12,914 nucleotides of DNA, taken from contig JAUWVK010000030.1 in NCBI GenBank assembly GCA_030617485.1, forward strand, positions 1 to 12,914. Direction: 5' to 3'. Of the stretch, positions 5,756-12,914 are shown in pieces. How positions within the stretch are numbered: position 1 is the first letter of the stretch; each line of letters starts with the position of its first letter. The position numbers and the translations under genes are program-made. The notes beneath the pieces are model-generated. The model made no database searches. It was not told the origin of the DNA and saw only the letters and a program-made list of their open reading frames with translations. The DNA is from Gammaproteobacteria bacterium (GTDB lineage: Bacteria; Pseudomonadota; Gammaproteobacteria; SZUA-152).

Positions 5756-7108
5756 ATGCGAGTGTTGGTCACGAATATGCGTGTACAGGCGATTGTTGCC
5801 GGCCTGCTATTCGCAAGCATGGGTTTCAGTGCCACGGTAACGGCAGAAGACTTGCTGGATGTCTATCGTCTGGCGCTTAACAATGATGCCACCTTTCAGG
5901 CGGCCAAATTCCAGTATTCCGCCGCTGTTGAAGCCATGCCTCAAGCGAGGTCGGGGCTGTTGCCTGACATTGCTTTCGAGGCTGAGGTCATCGAGACGCA
6001 GCAAGAGATCCGTAGTAGTGACAATATTTTCTATGCTAAGGCTAATACCCGCTACCCCACCAACAATCTGACGCTATCAATCACCCAGCCGGTGTTACGT
6101 TATGGTTCCTGGGTTGGCTACAAGCAATCCAAACTGGCGGTGCGGCAGGCGGAGATCGAGTTGTCCGCAGCCCAGCAGCAGTTGATTGTGGATGTGGCAG
6201 AGACCTATTTCGGAGTGCTCGCTGCCGAAGACAATCTTGAATACGCGCGCGCAGAAAAGACCTCGGTAGGAAAACAACTACAAATTGCCCAAAGTCGCAC
6301 CAGGACGGGGCTTGCGCGGATGACAGATTTATATGATGCCCAGGCGCGATTTGCCTTGTCAGAATCCCGCGAGATCGAGGCCGAAAATGCCCTGGACGAC
6401 AATTATCAGGCCTTACTGGAACACACTAATCAATTAGTCACACAACTCACCGCAGTGCGCGAAAACATGCCGCTGGTGGCGCCGGATCCGGCCGATGCCG
6501 AACAATGGATAAATACAGCGCTGGAACAAAACCTGTCGCTGGAATCACGCCGGCAATCTCTTGCCGTGGCCAGGCAGGAAATAGATCGCCAAAAGGCGGG
6601 GCATATGCCAACCCTGGATCTCATTGCTACGTATAACCGGCGTGATACCGACGGTAGTTTGCTGGGTGGTGGCAGTGAGATCGATACCGCCGATGTTCTA
6701 TTGCGTTTTAATTTACCTCTTTATCAGGGGGGTAGCGTGCAATCCAAAATGCGCCAGGCGGTAAGTGTGCATGATCAATCTATCCGGGAAATGGAAGTCG
6801 AGCGTCGCCAGGTTATGCGTGAGACGCGTGCCGCCTACCTGGGTGTTTTGAGTGGTATCAAAAAGGTGGAAGCGCTTAAAAAGTCCATCGTCTCACAGCA
6901 AAGTACCTTGAAAGTGAAAACAGCCGGTCTCAAGGCTGGGGTGAATACATTGCTGGAAGTATTGGATGGCCAGCGCGATTTGTATTTTGTCCAGGGAGAT
7001 TATTCCAGGGCACGTTATGACTACTTACTCAGCACGTTAAAGCTCAAGCAGGCAACAGGAAGTCTGAGCATTGCGGACCTGGAAGAAGTCAATCGGCTGA
7101 TTAAATAA
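5756..7108 (+). CDS. TolC-family outer-membrane channel protein
   Basis: 450 residues, the usual length for type I secretion TolC proteins. It forms the trimeric outer-membrane and periplasmic channel used by type I secretion and efflux systems. The signal peptide ends in ATVTA at about residue 30, before EDLLDVYRLAL, the typical first helix of the family. Two outer-membrane-efflux repeats follow (about 33-220 and 245-440). Family landmarks seen: PQARSGLLPDI (51-61), a strand region LTLSITQPVLRYG, the central AQSRTRTGLA, PTLDLIATYNRRD starting the second repeat, FNLPLYQGG, and AGVNTLLEVLDGQRDLYFVQ near the end. The start at 5756 has AGGGAGGA only 2 nt before it, unusually close; an ATG at 5777 lacks a Shine-Dalgarno. 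The giant exoprotein gene starts 24 bp downstream, which suggests one operon and a dedicated export role. Confidence 0.93.
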   Translation: MRVLVTNMRVQAIVAGLLFASMGFSATVTAEDLLDVYRLALNNDATFQAAKFQYSAAVEAMPQARSGLLPDIAFEAEVIETQQEIRSSDNIFYAKANTRYPTNNLTLSITQPVLRYGSWVGYKQSKLAVRQAEIELSAAQQQLIVDVAETYFGVLAAEDNLEYARAEKTSVGKQLQIAQSRTRTGLARMTDLYDAQARFALSESREIEAENALDDNYQALLEHTNQLVTQLTAVRENMPLVAPDPADAEQWINTALEQNLSLESRRQSLAVARQEIDRQKAGHMPTLDLIATYNRRDTDGSLLGGGSEIDTADVLLRFNLPLYQGGSVQSKMRQAVSVHDQSIREMEVERRQVMRETRAAYLGVLSGIKKVEALKKSIVSQQSTLKVKTAGLKAGVNTLLEVLDGQRDLYFVQGDYSRARYDYLLSTLKLKQATGSLSIADLEEVNRLIK

Positions 7109-7132
7109 GTTGCGGTAAAGAGGCAATAAGAG

Positions 7133-10100
7133 ATGTTAAACAGGCTGCAAAGACGTATCAGGGCGAAACAGGCCCGGCAGTCTACGGCACGTGCACCTGA
7201 ACGCAAGGTCAGGTTCGAGGCTATGGAAAGCCGCTTTCTGCTCTCCGCCGAAGTTGTCATTCCTCCACCCGATCCGAATCTGGATAGCATCTACGATCAG
7301 GAGCTCGAGCAAACCCAGCTAATCCAGGAGCTTATAATAGAAGAACAACAGATCCAGATCCTGGAGCTGGACCCTATTGTCAGCGGTGCCGATGCTGCCA
7401 ACCAGGAGTCAACGTCAGCTGAAAGTGATAGTGCTGTTGTTGAAAAAAGTACTGTCGATGAAGCTGCTGACGAAACAGAAGCAACATTCGCGGCAAACAA
7501 CAACGATCAAACAACCGAGACCTCGGAAACACCGCAAGACGCACCCGTTATAGTCGCCCCATTGTTGGTACATCAACCGCGCGAAATCGTTTTCGTGGAT
7601 TCCGGTGTGGAAGATTACCAGGATTTGCTGGATGGCTTGCTCGATGCATCGCGACAACAGACACAAGCCGCGGGCGATGCTACTACCTCAGACGTTACCG
7701 GGATCCTTGTCGATGGCGTCGCGTCAGATGAACAGCCAGCTGACAGTGATGGTGGGGAGCTGCTGTCGTTAACGGATGATAGCGCAGTGGTTTTGTTGCC
7801 AAACGGTAATATCATTCTCAATGCTTCGTTTATTGACGACGATACCCTGGTAGTCTTGCTGGATGCTGACCGTGATGGTATCGATCAGATCAGTGAAGTG
7901 CTGCAGGCCTACGAAGGTATCGCCGCAGTGCACATTCTTTCGCATGGCAGCAACGCCAATGTGCGTTTGGGTAACACCAGTCTCAACAACGCCAAACTGA
8001 AACAATACAGTGAACAGCTCAAAGGCTGGGGTCGTTCCTTAACGACCGATGGCGATATCTTGCTGTACGGTTGTAGTGTCGCCAATGGCACTACGGGTGT
8101 GCAATTTGTGCAGGATCTCGGTGAACTTACGGGTGCCGACGTTGCGGCGTCGGATGATGATACCGGCAGTGCGGAGCTGGGTGGTGACTGGCAGTTAGAG
8201 TTATCTACAGGTGTAATTGAAGCTTCGCCACTCGTGAGTTCATTATCGGATTATGGCTACTTGTTGGCGGTTGCAGAAGCAACAACAGGTGATGACACAA
8301 TAACGTTAACTGAAACCAGTTTGAATGACGCAACACCGGCGCCCGCCTTTCCGTTAACTGAAGACCTTAGTATCAATGCTTTAGCGGGTGATGATACGGT
8401 CGACATCAACGGATTCCCAGATACGTCATCGTTTGCTGTTGATATTGACGGCGGTGATGGTACTGACGTTCTAAACTTTAGCAGTATTACAGGAGCGCTA
8501 ACCTACACTTTTAATGTCGGCTCTATTACCGTAAGTGATGTGGATGGTAATGAGCTTACTGTAAAAAATATCGAAACTATAAATGGTGGCGCGGGAGATA
8601 ACACTTTTGTATTTAATGATGGAGCAACTTTTGCTGGCACAATAAATGGTGGCGCAGGGAATAACACTTTTAATTTTGGTCAAGGCGTAATTTTTGCTGG
8701 CACTATAAATGGTGGTACTGGGGGTAATGCCCTTGATTTTTTATCTAATAGCGACCTGCTAACATTTTCTGGCAGTTCCATAATCAGTTCCATAACCAGT
8801 ACAAACCTGAACATTACCCATTCCGGTATTGACAACATTGATGTCAATATGTCCAAGGTCAATATAACTAGCACACAGCAACAAGCCTTGTTGACGGGTT
8901 TAAGTGAGCTGACAACATGGGGCGCAAACTTACAAACCCTGGATGAAATAGGGGCAGTGTTGGCCGGTCTTGGAGCCAACGTTGGAGTCAATCTGGGTAA
9001 CAGCCTTGATGTTGCAGAATCCCTGGATCAGTTACGGCTTGAAATCAAACAATTGGTAGATGCTGGCAATCCTGTCCATGCTCAGAATATTCAGGACCGG
9101 CTCAATGAATTTAATCAACAAGATATCACCTATGCTGATCGGTCCATCATTGGTGATGTCTTCGTCGATCCTACGGTAGGTGGTACTTTTGACTTTGACG
9201 TCGAGTTAACACTCGGTGACAGTACCATCTCATCACCGATCTCGGTGAATGGTGCTACCAGCCTCGATGATTTTGTTACCAAAGCAAATGATGCCATTAC
9301 TGAAAACAGTGATCTGAGTGGCAAAATGAGAGCCATTCTGGTGACAAACGCGAATGGAGTAGGTCCGAGTGATGACAAAACCAGGATCGCCTTTCAGATA
9401 ACTTCCTCAGATGTCACTGAGTTCAGTCTTGAACAAACCGCTGGATCGAATATTGGTTTCTCTGTTGCGCAAACCATTACCGGCCTTAAGGATGAAATTC
9501 AGGATCTAAGTGAGCTTAATATTTATTCCACTGGTGGATTGAATGCAACGCTGGATATCAATAATGGGTTACCTGAACTTGTATTCAGTATTGATTTAAA
9601 TGCAGACCGCACTAATGATTTCAAAATTGATTTAGGTAAAAATGCTGAAGATCTTGGTCTGGCTTTTGATGCTGCTGCAACCGTGCCCATGGAAACCACC
9701 CTGAGTACGGATCTGGATTTGATACTTAAGCTTAATGATACTAACGACCCGAATAATAGTGATTTCTTATTTAACCTGAACAACCTTACGCTTAATGGCA
9801 ATGTCAATTCATTTAACATTGACACCAGCGCCAATATTGGATTCCTGGCAGCAACTGCTACAGGCACATTTAACCTGAATGCGGAAGTCAGCACTGTGCC
9901 TGATTCGAATGACGCTGACTCGCTTAAACGACTCGATCCCGGCAACACTACGCTACAAGGTGAAGTCGAGGTCAAGGTAAACGATTTTGATCTCACCAGT
10001 CTGACCTTTACTATTGACGACGGCAATATCGATGGGCTGGAAACCTTTAATGAAGCCGGTAATGAACTAACCATCAACCTTGAAAATGGTAATCCATTTG

Positions 10101-12914
10101 AAGGGCGGGATATCTCTCTCGATACCGCTAACTTCGACAAACTGGGCAAGTTCAGCGAGTTCAACGCCGCAACCTTTGTCGGTCAAATTGGTACGATACG
10201 AGACTGGTTTGGCAGTGTTTCTGATAGTGAAATCTTTAACCAGATAGACATTCCCTTTATTACCCCGGCACTGGATGCCATCTTCGATATGGCGGACACC
10301 GTGGGTGATAACCTGCTATACGATGACGGTGGCGACGGTAAAGACGATGACGCCACCCTGGTGGTTGATCTGCGTGAAGCACTAAAGGATGCAGGCCTCG
10401 ATAGTAAACTGAGGGTCGAAGGCGATGAAAATAAGATAAAGCTAATTGCTATAGATTCGAGTATTACTGATATCGATATCGATGCAGTAGATAATTTAGG
10501 TTTTACTGGCAATGAGGACTTTGATACAGATAGTCGTACCCTCACTGCAACAAATAATGCTACAGCTGATGCTGGTAATCTTACTTTTAACATCAAAATA
10601 AACAACGAGGATAATGGCACCGCTGTTACCTTAAGCTCAGATGCTACCGCCAATAATACAGCAATCGGCAATGATACCGCCAAACTGGTCGATGAAAATA
10701 ACGAAGCCACCTTTAAAACCACCCAGGAGCTGGCCGACAAACTATCTGGTCTCCTCACCGTTGATAGTAATGGCGTTGTTATAAAACCAAAATACGATGT
10801 TGACAGTAAAATACTGACCTTTGATCTAATTTTTACCCCGGTTGAATATCAACTCAATGTACCGGTCGACTTCAATTTTGATCTGAGCCCGATTGGTAAT
10901 ATTGGCACCGCGGGTAGTCCGGATATCAGTCTTGGCGCGGGCATCGATATCTCGCTGACCCTGGGGCTGGATTTAAATGACACACCGGCGGGCGGCGGCA
11001 AAGATCTGGAAACCACAACCAAACTTGTCGACCTTGATGGCATTGACAGCCTTGACGACGCCATACGACCTGAATATTCCGTATCTGCTGACCAGGTGCC
11101 TTCTAGTACTCTTGGCAATGCCGATACAGTAGATATTGAGTTTGTCGACGCTGGTGCGGTCATGACCGGTTCTCCCAAGCTAACGTTTGCTGATAATGCG
11201 AGTACAAGTGCTGCTGACACCATTGTGCGAAGCGGCGGTAGTTGGGTAACAGATGGTTTTAAGGCAGGCCAGAAAATTTCAATAACGGGCGCCAATGACA
11301 ATAATGGTACTTACACCATTGCTGAAAATGGTGTCACTGACACTGAAATCACTCTGGTAGCTAGCAATGAGTTAAAAGAAGAAGACAAGAGCGGCGTTAA
11401 AGTCACTGGTGCTGCTGCAACCATGACGGAAAGCCCGGAATTAAATTTTTCTACTATTAGTACTCAGGGCTTAATTACCCGTTCTGAAGGCAATTTTAAA
11501 GAAGATGGTTTTAGAGATGGCGATTACATCGTTGTTGAAGGTGCCGGCGTAAACGATGGTGTATACCAAATCGAGACAGTTTTTGAAGGCCGTTTAACCT
11601 TAGTTGCTGGTACATCCTTTGCTGACAAACCAGATGTTAAAAATGTCACTATTACCGTCCCGGATCGTATTGTCCTCAATAGCGGAGGTAACTGGGGTAA
11701 TGATGAATTTAAAGCTGGCCAGATACTCTCCGTTTCGGGCACCCAATTAAACAATCGGACATCCCTTATCTCAGGTGTTTCGAATGATGGATTGACCCTG
11801 TTCCTGAGTCCGGATGCCAGGGCAACTGCAGAACATCTCAACAATGATCAGGATACCAAAGATGCGCCAGGCCTGAAATTAACCGGCGGACCGGTAATCC
11901 GCTTGTCCGAAAATGCGGTTTTTAGCATCGATGGCGTCGCCGTCACGGTGCTGGCCCAACCTGTCGGTGAAAATTCCTTTGTCTCAGCCACCTCTGACAA
12001 TAAGAACCTGTTCGACCTGGCCAATGATATCAACTCCGCACTTCAATCCGCGTTTGATGATGCCGGTTCAGTAAATAAATATAAGGCTGAAATCAGCAAT
12101 GGCAAAATAATCATAACGGACATTTCTGAGAACAGTTCCGCGTTCACGCTGACTACCGATATCGATAATACTGCCCATACAGAACTCGGCTTTGGGATAA
12201 ATCAAACTGCCGACTCAGATGATTTGCTGATTACCCTCAGTGATGGGAGTCAGCATCGTATTAGCCTTGATGGTGATGAAACCATACAGAATGTTATCGA
12301 TAGTATTTGGGATCAGACCGATAACAAGGTCATTGCCGAAATCGATCCGGATACCAGGGCCGGCCTGCGTTTAATACAGGTGCCTGCTATGACAGGTAAT
12401 CCACGTCTTACCTTTGATGCAACAGGTAACGCAATAGTTCGGGAAGATGGCAGAACATGGACCGAAGATCATTTTGCGGATGGTCAGTCGATTCGTATCT
12501 CTGGTGCGGATGAAAGTAACAATGGATATTACACAGTATTCAGTATTCAAAATGATCCTGATGGTAAAAGTTTTCTGGTTCTAGATGGATCAATCGCTGA
12601 TCAAACGTCAGTTAAGGATGTTCGTATCACGCTGGCCAGTTCTACTATAGGCGAAGATGAAATCTTCCGTGTAGAAGCCCTGAATGGTTCCAGGGCTGCG
12701 GGCAAACTGGGTATTCTGCAGGCCGACATCGCCACGGATGTGGACAACAATGGCACGGTGGATTTCAATGACAGTGACGGTATCATCAACGGCGATGCCA
12801 TCGCTGGTGCCTCTATCCTGGACCGCATTTTTATTCAGGATCCAACAGTAACCGGTAATGTGTTCATCGAGACACCGGATGGAATCGAGGTCGTGGGCGA
12901 CTTTGGTTTCGTCT
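7133..12914 (+). CDS. Giant DUF4347 exoprotein with LEPR-XLL-like N-terminus, 3'-truncated by window
   Basis: Open with no stop from the ATG at 7133 to the end of the window: 1927 codons, no frameshift found. Shine-Dalgarno AAAGAGG at 7117-7123. There is no Sec signal peptide. The basic N-terminus (1-27) leads to FEAMESRFLLSAE (28-40), a variant of the LEPR-XLL motif of giant secreted proteins. Residues 45-150 are an acidic low-complexity linker. DUF4347 spans about 151-365: EIVFVDSGVEDY, the His motif HILSHGS (His271), and the Cys motif LLYGCSVA (Cys314). Residues 375-540 have RTX-like GD/GG turns, including three tandem 21-residue units (483-536). The rest is acidic and beta-rich, with about 75-residue repeats from about 1348, 1435, 1510 and 1757. 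Such proteins are usually type I secreted adhesins or surface proteins; the TolC gene just upstream fits. The function of DUF4347 is unknown; a caspase-like His/Cys pair is inference. The C-terminal secretion signal would be outside the window. Confidence 0.92.
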   Translation, partial: MLNRLQRRIRAKQARQSTARAPERKVRFEAMESRFLLSAEVVIPPPDPNLDSIYDQELEQTQLIQELIIEEQQIQILELDPIVSGADAANQESTSAESDSAVVEKSTVDEAADETEATFAANNNDQTTETSETPQDAPVIVAPLLVHQPREIVFVDSGVEDYQDLLDGLLDASRQQTQAAGDATTSDVTGILVDGVASDEQPADSDGGELLSLTDDSAVVLLPNGNIILNASFIDDDTLVVLLDADRDGIDQISEVLQAYEGIAAVHILSHGSNANVRLGNTSLNNAKLKQYSEQLKGWGRSLTTDGDILLYGCSVANGTTGVQFVQDLGELTGADVAASDDDTGSAELGGDWQLELSTGVIEASPLVSSLSDYGYLLAVAEATTGDDTITLTETSLNDATPAPAFPLTEDLSINALAGDDTVDINGFPDTSSFAVDIDGGDGTDVLNFSSITGALTYTFNVGSITVSDVDGNELTVKNIETINGGAGDNTFVFNDGATFAGTINGGAGNNTFNFGQGVIFAGTINGGTGGNALDFLSNSDLLTFSGSSIISSITSTNLNITHSGIDNIDVNMSKVNITSTQQQALLTGLSELTTWGANLQTLDEIGAVLAGLGANVGVNLGNSLDVAESLDQLRLEIKQLVDAGNPVHAQNIQDRLNEFNQQDITYADRSIIGDVFVDPTVGGTFDFDVELTLGDSTISSPISVNGATSLDDFVTKANDAITENSDLSGKMRAILVTNANGVGPSDDKTRIAFQITSSDVTEFSLEQTAGSNIGFSVAQTITGLKDEIQDLSELNIYSTGGLNATLDINNGLPELVFSIDLNADRTNDFKIDLGKNAEDLGLAFDAAATVPMETTLSTDLDLILKLNDTNDPNNSDFLFNLNNLTLNGNVNSFNIDTSANIGFLAATATGTFNLNAEVSTVPDSNDADSLKRLDPGNTTLQGEVEVKVNDFDLTSLTFTIDDGNIDGLETFNEAGNELTINLENGNPFEGRDISLDTANFDKLGKFSEFNAATFVGQIGTIRDWFGSVSDSEIFNQIDIPFITPALDAIFDMADTVGDNLLYDDGGDGKDDDATLVVDLREALKDAGLDSKLRVEGDENKIKLIAIDSSITDIDIDAVDNLGFTGNEDFDTDSRTLTATNNATADAGNLTFNIKINNEDNGTAVTLSSDATANNTAIGNDTAKLVDENNEATFKTTQELADKLSGLLTVDSNGVVIKPKYDVDSKILTFDLIFTPVEYQLNVPVDFNFDLSPIGNIGTAGSPDISLGAGIDISLTLGLDLNDTPAGGGKDLETTTKLVDLDGIDSLDDAIRPEYSVSADQVPSSTLGNADTVDIEFVDAGAVMTGSPKLTFADNASTSAADTIVRSGGSWVTDGFKAGQKISITGANDNNGTYTIAENGVTDTEITLVASNELKEEDKSGVKVTGAAATMTESPELNFSTISTQGLITRSEGNFKEDGFRDGDYIVVEGAGVNDGVYQIETVFEGRLTLVAGTSFADKPDVKNVTITVPDRIVLNSGGNWGNDEFKAGQILSVSGTQLNNRTSLISGVSNDGLTLFLSPDARATAEHLNNDQDTKDAPGLKLTGGPVIRLSENAVFSIDGVAVTVLAQPVGENSFVSATSDNKNLFDLANDINSALQSAFDDAGSVNKYKAEISNGKIIITDISENSSAFTLTTDIDNTAHTELGFGINQTADSDDLLITLSDGSQHRISLDGDETIQNVIDSIWDQTDNKVIAEIDPDTRAGLRLIQVPAMTGNPRLTFDATGNAIVREDGRTWTEDHFADGQSIRISGADESNNGYYTVFSIQNDPDGKSFLVLDGSIADQTSVKDVRITLASSTIGEDEIFRVEALNGSRAAGKLGILQADIATDVDNNGTVDFNDSDGIINGDAIAGASILDRIFIQDPTVTGNVFIETPDGIEVVGDFGFV
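8579..8740 (+). repeat. 63-bp tandem repeat in the giant gene
   Basis: Two full 63-bp units (8579-8641, 8642-8704) and a partial third (8705 to about 8740), encoding units that begin INGGAGDNTF, INGGAGNNTF and INGGTGGNAL. The GGxGxN pattern is close to RTX nonapeptides, but Asp is replaced by Asn or Gly in some calcium positions. Confidence 0.75.
11174..12634 (+). repeat. Four dispersed ~75-residue beta repeats in the giant protein
   Basis: Protein-level repeats starting near 11174, 11435, 11660 and 12401. Shared pattern: P-x-L-x-F, then R/N-S-x-G-x-W, D-x-F-x-x-G-Q-x-I-x-I-x-G, N-N-G-x-Y-x-I, then a hydrophobic strand such as LTLVA. The third is most diverged in its second half. They are diverged at DNA level. 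Confidence 0.65.

Noticed and set aside
7021..12828. Many minus-strand open frames (up to 213 codons) opposite the giant gene
   Set aside because: Their translations are serine, leucine and valine rich low-complexity strings with no domain, typical of antisense to an Asp/Gly/Thr-rich protein. The plus frame is uninterrupted and has recognisable domains.

Overview
The window looks like part of a gammaproteobacterial chromosome, probably from a marine or other aquatic bacterium. This rests on gene types and general sequence style, not on a marker gene. It has three parts.

(1) Bases 1-4860 carry the signature of tRNA-directed integration. A 3' half of a tRNA-Arg(ACG), running from the anticodon loop to the encoded CCA, lies at 4815-4859 and is followed by a good intrinsic terminator. 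It has no 5' half. Immediately upstream is a 136-bp segment that occurs a second time at 1452-1587 with about 14 mismatches and no gap. Both copies end exactly at the same 7-mer, CTACGAA, which is the anticodon loop. The 3234 bp between the two cores therefore look like an integrated unit placed in tandem behind another element. The unit has no integrase. Its visible cargo is three genes on the minus strand, all encoding exported proteins: a lipoprotein, a cysteine-free SoxYZ-like fusion and a probable lipoprotein. A 30-nt imperfect palindrome recurs five times in and around the unit. To its left lies the 3' part of a gene for a GGDEF-EAL cyclic-di-GMP enzyme with both active sites intact.

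(2) Bases 4861-5755 hold a small exported protein of unknown function (minus strand), a strong hairpin in the divergent intergenic region and possible regulatory repeats.

(3) Bases 5756-12914 hold two plus-strand genes, probably one operon: a TolC-type outer-membrane channel and, 24 bp downstream, a giant exoprotein gene open to the end of the window (1927 codons and still going). The giant protein begins with a variant LEPR-XLL-type motif and a DUF4347 domain with a visible His/Cys pair. A short RTX-like tandem repeat and a long acidic array of beta-rich repeats follow. The pairing suggests type I secretion of a very large surface or released protein. The ABC transporter and membrane-fusion protein are not in the window. 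The many minus-strand open frames opposite this gene are shadows.
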